Position numbers and translations under genes: made by a program. This document shows, in pieces, positions 7,879 through 16,272 of a stretch of DNA of 38,458 nt; within the stretch, counting starts at the first letter, position 1; each line of letters opens with the position of its first letter. This DNA is from Flavobacteriaceae bacterium. Lineage in GTDB: Bacteria; Bacteroidota; Bacteroidia; Flavobacteriales; Flavobacteriaceae. The notes beneath the pieces were generated by a model. That model made no database searches. It had not been told where the DNA came from and worked only from the letters and a program-made list of their open reading frames with translations. The DNA lies in NCBI GenBank assembly GCA_013001965.1, contig JABDLA010000091.1, positions 1 to 38,458 on the forward strand. The letters are read 5' to 3'.

Positions 7879-8931
7879 ATGTCCAAATTTCATCAGCTCC
7901 CGATTGCGTCCATTGAAAAGGAAACCGAAAATGCCGTGAGCATAAGTTTTCAAGTCCCGGAGGAATTAAGATCAATCTTTCGTTTTAAAGCCGGACAATA
8001 CCTCACCCTAAAAACTTTTTTAAATGGGGAGGAAGTCAGGCGCGATTATTCCATCTGTACACATCCCGAAAGTGAAATGCTTAAAGTTGTCGTTAAGGAA
8101 GTTCTGGGCGGGAAATTCTCAAAGTATGCTAATAACGAACTCAAAGCAGGGGATATTCTTGAAGTTGCACCACCAAATGGAAGGTTTGTTTTTGAAGCCG
8201 ATGCGTCCAAAAATAGAACTGTCCTGGCATTTGCTGCCGGAAGCGGAATAACGCCTGTTATTGGAATCGTTAAAACAGTTTTGATCGAAGAGCCACAAAG
8301 TAAAATTGTCCTTCTCTATGGCAATAAAACACCAAAAGACACGATATTTTTGGATGAACTTAATGAGCTTTCAAGGAAATTTGAGGACAGGTTTCAACTA
8401 AAAATGATCTTTAGCAAGGCCAATGAAAGCAACGCCTTGTTTGGAAGAATTGAATCGTCGTCGGTAAATTATGTCGTCAATAGTATTTCAGACAAAATAG
8501 ATGCCACCTACATCTGCGGTCCGGAGCCGATGATTCACGCAGTTTCGGAAACCTTACAAGAGCGCGGGATGAAAAAGGAGGATATAAAATATGAATTATT
8601 TACTCCCGCAAAATCTACTGAAGAACCGAAGGAAACAAAAGAAACTGAAGGACAAACCCAGGTAACGGTCCTGGTTGACGATGAAGAGGCATCATTCAAC
8701 ATGCCACGAAATAAGACGATTCTTGAGGTCGCTTTAGATCACAATATCGACGCTCCATATTCGTGTCAGGGAGGCATTTGCAGCAGCTGTGTCGCACGAC
8801 TTAAATCTGGAAAAGTTGAGATGCGACAAAATAATATTCTAACCGATGGCGAATTGGCGGAAGGTCTGATTCTAACCTGTCAGTCAGAACCCCGAACATC
8901 TGAAATTAGTGTCGATTATGATGATGTCTGA
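7879..8931 (+). CDS. PaaE-like FAD / 2Fe-2S NAD(P)H oxidoreductase
   Basis: A 350-residue electron-transfer reductase that passes electrons from NAD(P)H through FAD to a plant-type 2Fe-2S centre. Domains in order: FAD-binding barrel with RDYS (55-58), a nucleotide-binding domain with AAGSGITP (119-126) and CGPEPM (213-218), a charged linker (about 245-260), and a C-terminal ferredoxin domain with Cys296, Cys301, Cys304 and Cys334. The order is that of the phenylacetyl-CoA epoxidase reductase PaaE. However, no paaABCD genes are nearby, so the partner is unknown and a general reductase (for example for a desaturase or hydroxylase) is equally possible. ATG at 7879 was chosen over an in-frame TTG at 7861, which overlaps the promoter element. 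Its end overlaps the converging glycosyltransferase gene. Confidence 0.9.
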   Translation: MSKFHQLPIASIEKETENAVSISFQVPEELRSIFRFKAGQYLTLKTFLNGEEVRRDYSICTHPESEMLKVVVKEVLGGKFSKYANNELKAGDILEVAPPNGRFVFEADASKNRTVLAFAAGSGITPVIGIVKTVLIEEPQSKIVLLYGNKTPKDTIFLDELNELSRKFEDRFQLKMIFSKANESNALFGRIESSSVNYVVNSISDKIDATYICGPEPMIHAVSETLQERGMKKEDIKYELFTPAKSTEEPKETKETEGQTQVTVLVDDEEASFNMPRNKTILEVALDHNIDAPYSCQGGICSSCVARLKSGKVEMRQNNILTDGELAEGLILTCQSEPRTSEISVDYDDV

Positions 8932-9956
8932 TCCTTATCAGACAGAAGTTCCCTAACCTTGTCTATGATATTTTGCGGACTAACAGTTGCAATGGCGTTC
9001 TCATAACCTTCAGGATATTGATTGCCATAAATAGAAGTCGGTATCCGTGGGAATTTATTACGATCGGCTAAAAGCGCATTATTTGTATTCTGATTAAAGG
9101 GGTAAAAGCCTGCATAGGGATGAGTTACACCCCAGATGGATATCACTTCAACATTGAGCATCGCTGCAATATGAGCGTTGGCCGAATCCATGGAGACCAT
9201 CACATCTAAATTCGAAATGATATCCATCTCTTCATCCAGACTTAATTTACCTGCAAGCGAAATCACATTGGTCAGTTCCAATTCGAGTTTTGAGAGCGCA
9301 TCGATTTCCTGATCACCACCTCCAAAAAGAAGAATTTTTGAGTCATTGGACAACTCCTTTATCACTTGGACCATTAAGTCCAGCGGATATGCTTTCCCTT
9401 TAAAGGCAGCAAAGGGCGCAATCCCAATGATACTATTATAATCTCCAAGTAAGGCTTTACATTTTTTATTGATAGTCGCCTTTGCAGGGAATTTTGGTGA
9501 CGACAGATCGATTTTATAGCCCAGTTTTTCAAAGACCAGTGCATAACGCTGATAAATTGGAGTGATCGGTTGAAACGCCTTTCCATTAATAAGGGCTTTG
9601 CGTTCAGGCCTCCCTTTATCGATTTGAACAAATGGATCGATCTTAAGAAAAGCCTTTAAAACATTTGATCGTAACACATTGTGCAAATCAGCAATGGCAT
9701 CTGGTTTATCTTTTTTTAATGCCTTTGAAAGTCGCCATAATCCTCTCATTCCTTTATGTCTTCCTTTGACATCGGCTTCGATGATCGTTACATTTTTTAT
9801 TCCTCTAAAAAACGGCTTAAATAAAGAGCGTGTTAATATGGAAATGCGTAATTGGGGATACTGCTCGACACAGGCTCTAATAACGGGAACGCTTATGGCA
9901 ACATCACCCATTGCAGAAAGCCGGATGACAAGAATATGTTGGTTAGGCTTTGACAT
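8916..9956 (-). CDS. Glycosyltransferase family 9 (heptosyltransferase-like)
   Basis: A 346-residue GT-B enzyme of the ADP-heptose:LPS heptosyltransferase type. Visible are the N-terminal ILVIRLSAMGDVAISVPV (9-26), the second-domain start IGIAPFAAFKGKAYPLD, and the C-terminal nucleotide-sugar region LDVMVSMDSANAHIAAML followed by VISIWGVTHPYAG, all characteristic of GT9. It probably adds a core sugar to lipopolysaccharide at the inner membrane's cytoplasmic face; heptose specificity is not proven. It lies 30 bases after the DUF4254 gene, forming an operon. Its last 16 bases overlap the converging PaaE-like gene. Confidence 0.9.
   Translation of the reverse strand: MSKPNQHILVIRLSAMGDVAISVPVIRACVEQYPQLRISILTRSLFKPFFRGIKNVTIIEADVKGRHKGMRGLWRLSKALKKDKPDAIADLHNVLRSNVLKAFLKIDPFVQIDKGRPERKALINGKAFQPITPIYQRYALVFEKLGYKIDLSSPKFPAKATINKKCKALLGDYNSIIGIAPFAAFKGKAYPLDLMVQVIKELSNDSKILLFGGGDQEIDALSKLELELTNVISLAGKLSLDEEMDIISNLDVMVSMDSANAHIAAMLNVEVISIWGVTHPYAGFYPFNQNTNNALLADRNKFPRIPTSIYGNQYPEGYENAIATVSPQNIIDKVRELLSDKDQTSS
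8925..8944. terminator. Hairpin across a convergent stop-codon overlap
   Basis: TGTCTGAT (8925-8932) and ATCAGACA (8937-8944) form an 8-bp perfect stem with a 4-base loop. It spans the PaaE-like stop codon and lies within the last codons of the GT9 gene. It could act on both transcripts, but neither side has a T tract, so intrinsic termination is uncertain. The hairpin may instead protect the 3' ends. Confidence 0.45.
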
Positions 9957-9986
9957 TTCATCCTTAAAAGTTGAGGACGGCCATCA

Positions 9987-10595
9987 TTATTTTTGCCCTC
10001 TTAGTACAGGATTAAGCTCATCATCATTGTACATCTTCATTTGCTTATACACCTTCATGTACTTTTCGCCTTTTGAAATATCTTCCAAAAGATCATCAAT
10101 CGCTGTTGAAAGGTCTTTCCGCTGATCCAGTAAAACATCCAGTTTTTGCTGGCAGGCATTTCTGTGTGCTTCGCTAGCGTCTTCACGGACAGTCTCTAAA
10201 TGCATGTGATATATTTTCAGGGCTAAGATCGATAATCTGTCAATTGCCCAGGCCGGACTTTCTGAATTGATCTTCGCATTAGGAGCGATTTGAACGTCCT
10301 TATATTTATTAAGAAAATAGCTGTCAATATATTCGACTGTATCAGTTCTGTCCTGGTTGGAGGCGTCTATTTTACGTTTTAACTTAAGAGCGGCAACCGG
10401 ATCAATATTCGGGTCGCGGATAATGTCTTCATAGGCCCATTGTACAGTGTCAATCCAACATTTTCTGTACAATAAATGTGCAAGCTGGTCTTCATTGCTA
10501 TCGTATTTATTTTGAAAGCTCTGGTCAACCGAATTGATCACCTTATACGTTTTAATGACGTCCTGAAAAATAGAGTTCGCTTTTTCTGAAAACAT
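9987..10595 (-). CDS. DUF4254 domain protein
   Basis: A 202-residue soluble, largely helical protein without signal peptide or membrane segment. The N-terminal region with QLAHLLYRKCWIDTVQWAYED and the central RKIDASNQDRTDTVEYIDSY match what I recall as DUF4254. Function is unknown. The gene precedes a GT9 glycosyltransferase in a probable two-gene operon, an association I recall from other Bacteroidota, so a role linked to LPS core synthesis is an inference. It has a consensus promoter in the 68-base divergent gap with upp. Confidence 0.85.
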   Translation of the reverse strand: MFSEKANSIFQDVIKTYKVINSVDQSFQNKYDSNEDQLAHLLYRKCWIDTVQWAYEDIIRDPNIDPVAALKLKRKIDASNQDRTDTVEYIDSYFLNKYKDVQIAPNAKINSESPAWAIDRLSILALKIYHMHLETVREDASEAHRNACQQKLDVLLDQRKDLSTAIDDLLEDISKGEKYMKVYKQMKMYNDDELNPVLRGQK

Positions 10596-10615
10596 AACTT
10601 TGATAATTTAGACTG

Positions 10616-10649
10616 CAAATATACTTCTATTTAATTAACTTTACTACAA
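10616..10649 (-). promoter_or_regulatory. Bacteroidota-type promoter for the DUF4254-GT9 operon
   Basis: On the minus strand, TTG (complement of 10647-10649), a 23-base spacer and TATATTTG (complement of 10616-10623). The -7 box is a full match; the spacer is at the long end of the known range. The leader would be about 15 bases. It faces away from upp, whose own start region has only a one-mismatch -7 candidate (TAACTTTA at 10636-10643). Confidence 0.6.
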
Positions 10650-10663
10650 TCAAATTCTTCAAA

Positions 10664-11326
10664 ATGCAAATCCATAACCTCTCTGATGATCCATCAGTTT
10701 TAAATTCATTTATGTTCGAATTAAGAAGCGTCGGTATTCAAAATGATCGCATGCGTTTTCGCAAAAACATTGAGCGAATTGGAGAAATTTTAAGTTATGA
10801 AATGAGCAGAAGCCTGGATTACACTCCAAAAACGGCTCAAACCCCATTAGGTACAAAGACAGTGGCACTAGCTTCAGCTGATATTGTGATCTGTTCGATT
10901 TTAAGAGCAGGTTTGCCGCTTCATCTTGGAATTCTGAATTATTTTGACAAGGCAGAAAATGCCTTTATTTCTGCGTATAGGAAGCACGATGAACAAGATC
11001 CTTCTCAGTTTGAAATCATTGTCGAATATATTGCCTGTCCGGATCTTAATAATAAAATACTTCTGATCGTCGACCCCATGCTGGCGTCGGGGCGATCCAT
11101 AAAATTAGCTTATGATGCCTTAAAACCTTTTGGAAGCCCGAAACAAGTTCATGTACTTGGTGTAATCGGTGCTAAGGAAGGTGTTGATTTTATAAGCTCC
11201 AACCTTCCTGATAACAGTCATCTTTGGATAGGAGATATAGATGATGATCTTAACAGTAACGCTTATATCGTCCCCGGACTGGGGGACGCGGGTGATCTGG
11301 CATATGGCACCAAATTAAAACAATAA
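10664..11326 (+). CDS. upp: Uracil phosphoribosyltransferase
   Basis: Pyrimidine salvage enzyme that makes UMP from uracil and PRPP in the cytoplasm. The 220-residue protein has the PRPP-binding loop IVDPMLASGRS (about 135-145; many relatives have DPMLATGGS), the segment SILRAGLPLHLG near 78-89, and the C-terminal uracil-contact region YIVPGLGDAGDLAYGT. The loop variant ASGRS is unusual beside the textbook enzyme, but I believe it is common in Bacteroidota. The gene stands alone and its 3' end overlaps the convergent DUF6427-like gene by 12 bases. Confidence 0.95.
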   Translation: MQIHNLSDDPSVLNSFMFELRSVGIQNDRMRFRKNIERIGEILSYEMSRSLDYTPKTAQTPLGTKTVALASADIVICSILRAGLPLHLGILNYFDKAENAFISAYRKHDEQDPSQFEIIVEYIACPDLNNKILLIVDPMLASGRSIKLAYDALKPFGSPKQVHVLGVIGAKEGVDFISSNLPDNSHLWIGDIDDDLNSNAYIVPGLGDAGDLAYGTKLKQ

Positions 11327-12238
11327 CATTGCGAATGGTGTTACAATCATAATCCAGATAAAAATTTCGGCAAACCATTTTTCAGACATTCCTTCGATAT
11401 AATTGGCCATAATAATGGAAAGTGGTGCGAATAAAAAGATGAATTCTGATCCGTTTTTTGAAGGGGAGATCAAGATTATTACAATCGAAACAGCTGCGAC
11501 ATAAAGTACGAGGACATGTGAGGCCCTGTGCATTTTTTGTTTATCCTTAAAACTTCTTAAATAATAAAAGGTCGACCAAATGGTAAAGGACAAAATAATG
11601 GTCATTCCAATAATCAGTCCAAGGGAATTATAGGGCGAATAATTATAATCAATCGCATCGATGAAACTGAATAAATCACCAAAAGAATTGGTTGAAATAA
11701 TGGCATAACTCAAATACAGTATTACTACAGTTAGAAACCCCGTAATGGGAATAAACCAATTCTTCAACTGGGTAATCGAGTAAAGTAACAAGGCGGCGAA
11801 AATAAGTGCAAAAAACAGTATGGCCCAAAAATGAAAAAAGGCGGCCAGGGTAATCCAAAAAGCTGCATCGAATAGTTTCTTCTTTACACGCAGATTGTTT
11901 CTCAAACTAAAGATGCGTCGCAGTGCCATGAGCACAAACAAATTGGAAATCAATATCGAATTGGTCTGCAGGCTAAAAGGAATAATGGCAATTAACAACG
12001 CATAAAAAAGGATTTTATAACTGTTTCGTTGCGTCAGGTTATTCTTATTTACAAAAAAAGCGAAAATTGAAATTGAAGCAAACACAACCAGGTACATCCC
12101 CGTTTGAATCAAAATACTCTTTAAATTTAATCCTTCTGAAATGGAGCCAAATCTCATAAATAAAAAAATGATCAAAGCATAAAGTGCAACGAGTACCAAA
12201 TGAATTGGTTTGGATGTGCTAAAAAATCTTGTAATCAT
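11315..12238 (-). CDS. Multi-pass membrane protein (DUF6427-like)
   Basis: A 307-residue integral membrane protein with about nine to ten hydrophobic helices and few charged loops apart from SLRNNLRVKKK near residue 110 and RSFKDKQKMHR near 230. It matches what I recall as DUF6427, a flavobacterial family of unknown function found beside upp, a small DUF6341 protein and purD, as here. No catalytic motif is visible. It diverges from the DUF6341-like gene across only 43 bases and overlaps the end of upp by 12 bases. Confidence 0.78.
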   Translation of the reverse strand: MITRFFSTSKPIHLVLVALYALIIFLFMRFGSISEGLNLKSILIQTGMYLVVFASISIFAFFVNKNNLTQRNSYKILFYALLIAIIPFSLQTNSILISNLFVLMALRRIFSLRNNLRVKKKLFDAAFWITLAAFFHFWAILFFALIFAALLLYSITQLKNWFIPITGFLTVVILYLSYAIISTNSFGDLFSFIDAIDYNYSPYNSLGLIIGMTIILSFTIWSTFYYLRSFKDKQKMHRASHVLVLYVAAVSIVIILISPSKNGSEFIFLFAPLSIIMANYIEGMSEKWFAEIFIWIMIVTPFAMLLF

Positions 12239-12258
12239 TTAAAGAGTTCGTATATTTG
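12229..12258 (+). promoter_or_regulatory. Consensus promoter for the DUF6341-like gene
   Basis: TTG at 12229-12231, a 19-base spacer and TATATTTG at 12251-12258: a full match in both boxes and spacing. The -33 box lies within the first codons of the divergent DUF6427-like gene. Transcription would start near 12265, giving a leader of about 17 bases. Confidence 0.75.
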
Positions 12259-12281
12259 CTTCATAAATATAAGATTATACT

Positions 12282-12509
12282 ATGAAAGATTTCTTTTATG
12301 CTATTCAGGATTTGTTCGTCAATATATTATTTGCTCCGTTTGATGCGCTAAGAGCCATTGAATTAGATAATTGGTGGATATCCAATATTATGTCTTGGAT
12401 ATTTTTTATCATTTTCATAGTTTCTTTTTTCTATTGGATGAAAAAGCTGAAAGCTGCTAATGACAATAACGAAGAAGATAAAAGCATAACTGCTCATACA
12501 TATTTATAA
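12282..12509 (+). CDS. Small one-helix membrane protein (DUF6341-like)
   Basis: A 75-residue protein with one clear transmembrane helix (IMSWIFFIIFIVSFFYW, about 36-52), preceded by an amphipathic N-terminal region and followed by a charged tail (KKLKAANDNNEEDK). It matches what I recall as DUF6341. Function is unknown, and the conserved linkage with the DUF6427-like gene and purD is the only clue. It has one of the best promoter matches in the window, suggesting substantial expression. Its last 6 bases overlap the convergent purD gene. Confidence 0.82.
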   Translation: MKDFFYAIQDLFVNILFAPFDALRAIELDNWWISNIMSWIFFIIFIVSFFYWMKKLKAANDNNEEDKSITAHTYL

Positions 12510-13775
12510 ATCGAAGCCTATATCCTTGCGAAAATACATCTTATCAAAATGCAGTTTGTCAATACTGCGATAGGACTTCTGAATCGCCTCTTCAAAATTA
12601 TTCCCCAATGATGTAATGGCCAGGACCCGTCCACCTGAAGTTATTGTCATTCCGTCTTCATTTTTAGCGCCTGCATGAAAAATCAAGGACTCATCAACAT
12701 TTTCAATGCCTGATATTGCTTTCCCCTTCTCATAAGATTCAGGGTATCCTCCAGAGACAAGAACAATTGTACTCGCCGCTTGTTCATCGATTTCAATGGT
12801 TACTTCATTAAGAGTTCCTTTTGAAACAGCCATAAATAATTCAACCAAATCATTTTTTAAGCGTGGCAAAACCGCTTCAGTCTCGGGGTCACCCATTCGT
12901 ACATTGTATTCAATGACAAATGGATCATCATTTACCTTTATCAGGCCAATGAAAATAAACCCCTTATAAGGTAAATTATCTTTCTTAAGGCCTTCGACTG
13001 TTGGTTTAATAATACGGTTCTCAATTTTATTCATGAACTCTTCGTCAGCAAATGGCACCGGTGAAACCGCTCCCATGCCTCCTGTGTTCAAGCCGGTATC
13101 GCCTTCGCCTATGCGCTTATAATCTTTTGCAGTAGGCAAAATTTTATAATTGTTACCATCGGTCAACACAAAACAACTCAGTTCAATGCCGTCCAAAAAC
13201 TCCTCGATAACCACTTTTTGACTTGCCTTGCCAAATTTGGAATCAAGCAACATGTGTTTTAATTCCTCTTTGGCATCATTGAGATCTTTCAAGATCAACA
13301 CTCCTTTACCCGCTGCCAACCCATCCGCCTTAAGTACATATGGTGGATTCAATGTCTCAAGAAATGAATAACCCTCCTCAACATTTTCTGAAGTAAAGCT
13401 TTGGTATGCCGCTGTCGGGATCTGATGCCTGTACATAAATTCTTTAGCAAATTCCTTACTCCCTTCGAGCTGAGCAGCGCTGGCCTCAGGACCAATGACT
13501 GCAATATGATGCAAGGCATCATCATTCAAAAAGAAATCATGAATCCCTCGCACCAAGGGGTCCTCAGGGCCTACGACAACCATATCGATGGCCTGTTTAA
13601 TTGCAAGATCCTTAATCGTTTCAAAATCATTAAGATCAATAGGAATGTTAGTCGCTATTCCGGCAGTGCCTGAATTTCCTGGTGCAACAAAAAGTTGATC
13701 ACATAAAGGGCTTGAAGAAATCTTCCAGGCAAAGGTGTGTTCCCTGCCTCCGGAGCCAATTATTAAAATGTTCAT
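12504..13775 (-). CDS. purD: Phosphoribosylamine-glycine ligase
   Basis: Second step of de novo purine synthesis: ATP-dependent joining of glycine to phosphoribosylamine. The 423-residue protein is full length, with the N-terminal NILIIGSGGREHTFAWK (2-18), the ATP-grasp segment ADGLAAGKGVLI (about 150-161), GLNTGGMGAVSPVPF in the middle, and FVIEYNVRMGDPETEAV with metal-binding residues near 285-300. It is a stand-alone gene, not fused to purM or purN. It diverges from the CapK-like gene across 86 bases in which I see no full consensus promoter. Confidence 0.97.
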   Translation of the reverse strand: MNILIIGSGGREHTFAWKISSSPLCDQLFVAPGNSGTAGIATNIPIDLNDFETIKDLAIKQAIDMVVVGPEDPLVRGIHDFFLNDDALHHIAVIGPEASAAQLEGSKEFAKEFMYRHQIPTAAYQSFTSENVEEGYSFLETLNPPYVLKADGLAAGKGVLILKDLNDAKEELKHMLLDSKFGKASQKVVIEEFLDGIELSCFVLTDGNNYKILPTAKDYKRIGEGDTGLNTGGMGAVSPVPFADEEFMNKIENRIIKPTVEGLKKDNLPYKGFIFIGLIKVNDDPFVIEYNVRMGDPETEAVLPRLKNDLVELFMAVSKGTLNEVTIEIDEQAASTIVLVSGGYPESYEKGKAISGIENVDESLIFHAGAKNEDGMTITSGGRVLAITSLGNNFEEAIQKSYRSIDKLHFDKMYFRKDIGFDL

Positions 13776-13861
13776 TGGGATGTGATTTATAAAGCGTAAA
13801 AATAATTGCTTTTACGTTTAAAAAATAATTAATTTACAGAAACATTTTATTTCCTGTTCAA

Positions 13862-15181
13862 TTGAGATTATTCGATTTTTCTTTACGATTCAATGGCTTT
13901 AAAATCGATAAGGCTCGCACTGCTTTGGAACTCCTCAAATCTAAGGATGAACTTGCTTTCGAAGCCTATGTTGAAAAACAAAAATCAGACATCTTTAACT
14001 ATCATTTGAATAGAACGCCATATTACAAAAGCCTTGTAAAGGAAGGCCAAATTACCGGATGGAACGCAGTCCCTGTAATGACCAAGCGCGATTTACAAGT
14101 GCCGTTAAAGGCGCGATTATCGAATGATTATTCTATTAAATCAGTTTACGTCAATAAAACCTCAGGCTCCTCTGGCGATCCCTTTATTTTTGCCAAGGAC
14201 AAATGGTGTCATGCCCTGACGTGGGCAGAAATTATGGATCGTTTTTCATGGTATGACATCGATTTTAACCATTCAAAGCAGGCGCGTTTTTATGGCATCC
14301 CCCTGGATACTTATGGTTATTATAAGGAGCGTTTGAAAGATCGATTTAGCCATCGATTTCGTTTTTCCATTTTCGATCTTAGCGATGCGGCGTTTGAAAA
14401 ATGCCTGAAAAAATTCGAAACCACGGCCTTTCAATATATTAACGGCTATACAAGTCCAATCGTTCAATTTGCTAAATATCTTAAGGACAGAAATATTATT
14501 CTAAAGTCCGTTTGCCCTACTTTAGAATCCTGTATGGTTACCTCGGAAATGCTATTCGATTCTGACAGAGCCTTAATGGAAAAACAGTTTGGTGTTCCCG
14601 TGATCAACGAATATGGTGCTTCGGAATTGGATCTTATCGCTTTTCAAAATCCTGATGGCGATTTTCAATTAAACAGTGAAACTTTATTGGTAGAGATTCT
14701 TGATGAAAACAACAATGCGGTGCCAAATGGTACTGAAGGTCGGGTTGTTATAACATCACTCTACAATAAGGCGCATCCTTTTATTCGTTATGACATTGGT
14801 GATATTGGTATCCTTTCAGAAAAAAGTACGGTCAAGAAACCTGTTCTTGAGAAATTAATTGGTCGAACCAATGATATTGCCATTTTGCCAAGTGGTAAAA
14901 AAGCTGCCGGACTGACCTTTTATTATATCACTAAAAGCATTATTGAAGATGATGGCAATGTCAAAGAATTTATAATTGAACAATTCAGCCTTGATCATTT
15001 TAAAGTATCTTATGTAAGTCGTGAAGAATTGTCTGATGAAAACATAAAGCAGATCAAAAAAGAAATGGAAAATTATTTAGAATCTGGAATAGATATTACC
15101 TTTGAGAGAACCGAAAAGCTTGAGCGATCTAAAAGCGGAAAGCTCAAGCAATTTTCATCTTATTTAAATAGCGCTCTATGA
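13862..15181 (+). CDS. CapK/PaaK-like adenylate-forming enzyme of a capsule locus
   Basis: A 439-residue ANL-superfamily protein resembling phenylacetate-CoA ligase and Staphylococcus CapK. The phosphate-binding loop NKTSGSSGDPF is at 98-108, the adenylate site INEYGASELD near 250-260, and the hinge motif IRYDIGDIG near 307-315. CapK-like proteins are common in surface-polysaccharide loci, where they may activate an acyl or amino-acid group; the substrate is unknown. The start is TTG at 13862: an in-frame stop at 13826 excludes longer ATG starts, and the N-terminus MRLFDFSLRFNG resembles homologues. Its stop overlaps the wecB start (ATGA), so the two are translationally coupled. Confidence 0.87.
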   Translation: MRLFDFSLRFNGFKIDKARTALELLKSKDELAFEAYVEKQKSDIFNYHLNRTPYYKSLVKEGQITGWNAVPVMTKRDLQVPLKARLSNDYSIKSVYVNKTSGSSGDPFIFAKDKWCHALTWAEIMDRFSWYDIDFNHSKQARFYGIPLDTYGYYKERLKDRFSHRFRFSIFDLSDAAFEKCLKKFETTAFQYINGYTSPIVQFAKYLKDRNIILKSVCPTLESCMVTSEMLFDSDRALMEKQFGVPVINEYGASELDLIAFQNPDGDFQLNSETLLVEILDENNNAVPNGTEGRVVITSLYNKAHPFIRYDIGDIGILSEKSTVKKPVLEKLIGRTNDIAILPSGKKAAGLTFYYITKSIIEDDGNVKEFIIEQFSLDHFKVSYVSREELSDENIKQIKKEMENYLESGIDITFERTEKLERSKSGKLKQFSSYLNSAL

Positions 15182-16272
15182 AGCTAACCATTGTGGCCGG
15201 TGCACGCCCGAATTTCATGAAAATCGCTCCTTTGATTAAAGCCATTCGACAAAGGCAAAATGACGGTGCTTCCATAGCCTTCAGATTAGTTCATACCGGG
15301 CAGCATTATGATAAGAATTTGAGCGACACCTTTTTTGAAGAATTAGGAATTCCATTTCCCGATGTTAACCTGAATGTGAAAAGTGGTTCCCAAGCTGAGC
15401 AGGCTGCGGGCATTATGATCGCTTTTGAAACTGACCTTAGAGAACATCCAACAGACCTTGTCATTGTAGTAGGCGATGTCACTTCCACGATGGCCTGTGC
15501 TGTTGTTGCCAAAAAAGAAGGTGTCAGGCTGGCCCATATTGAAGCCGGGATTCGCTCCGGGGACATGCGTATGCCCGAGGAGATCAATAGAATTGTCACC
15601 GATAGTCTAAGCGATTATTTCTTTACAACAACTATCTATGCCAACGAAAACCTGAAATCACAAGGTGCTTCTGAAGATCAGATATTCTTTGTTGGGAATA
15701 TCATGATCGATACATTACTTCAAAATAAAGATCGTTTTTTCAAACCAGATCTCTGGGACAGCTTTAATCTTGTGCCAAAAAAATATTTGGTGATGACATT
15801 ACACAGGCCAAGTAATGTTGACGAAGAGCTGCAACTCAAGTCATTGGTTTCCAAAATCGTGTCTTCTTCCAAAGGGCTTCCTATCATCTTTCCGGTTCAC
15901 CCAAGAACCAAGTTGGTGCTTGAAAAGCTGGATCTAAACTTTGAAACCCTTCATTTTGTCGATCCTCTTGGTTATCTTCAATTCAACTATTTGGTCCAGC
16001 ACGCTCTTGGAGTGCTCACCGACTCAGGCGGTATTACAGAAGAGACGACCGTCCTGAATGTCCCTTGCATCACTTTGCGTGAAAACACCGAACGGCCCGA
16101 AACCTGCGAAATGGGGACCAACGTTTTGGTTGGCAATGATCTTGATTTACTGGCCGAAAAATTAAGTCAGCTTCTCAGTGGGCAATGGAAATCGGGCGAG
16201 ATACCTGAGCTCTGGGATGGCCACACCGCCGAACGCATCGTTGACCATCTAATTGAAATTTACGGGTCTTGA
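15178..16272 (+). CDS. wecB: UDP-N-acetylglucosamine 2-epimerase (non-hydrolysing)
   Basis: Interconverts UDP-GlcNAc and UDP-ManNAc, supplying N-acetylmannosamine or its derivatives to surface glycans. The 364-residue protein has AGARPNFMKIAPL (7-19), HTGQHYD near 40, DVTSTMACAVVAKK, HIEAGIRSGDMRMPEEINR near 121-139, and the C-terminal SGGITEETTVLNVPCITLRE, all family hallmarks. No UDP-ManNAc dehydrogenase (wecC) adjoins it, though the Ugd-family enzyme at 19789-21102 is within reach. It overlaps capK by 4 bases upstream and the next glycosyltransferase by 4 bases (TTGA) downstream. Confidence 0.94.
   Translation: MKLTIVAGARPNFMKIAPLIKAIRQRQNDGASIAFRLVHTGQHYDKNLSDTFFEELGIPFPDVNLNVKSGSQAEQAAGIMIAFETDLREHPTDLVIVVGDVTSTMACAVVAKKEGVRLAHIEAGIRSGDMRMPEEINRIVTDSLSDYFFTTTIYANENLKSQGASEDQIFFVGNIMIDTLLQNKDRFFKPDLWDSFNLVPKKYLVMTLHRPSNVDEELQLKSLVSKIVSSSKGLPIIFPVHPRTKLVLEKLDLNFETLHFVDPLGYLQFNYLVQHALGVLTDSGGITEETTVLNVPCITLRENTERPETCEMGTNVLVGNDLDLLAEKLSQLLSGQWKSGEIPELWDGHTAERIVDHLIEIYGS

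Noticed and set aside
9679-10125. 148-codon open frame on the plus strand
   Set aside because: It is antisense to the GT9 and DUF4254 genes, has a composition unlike a real protein, and crosses the boundary between two real genes.
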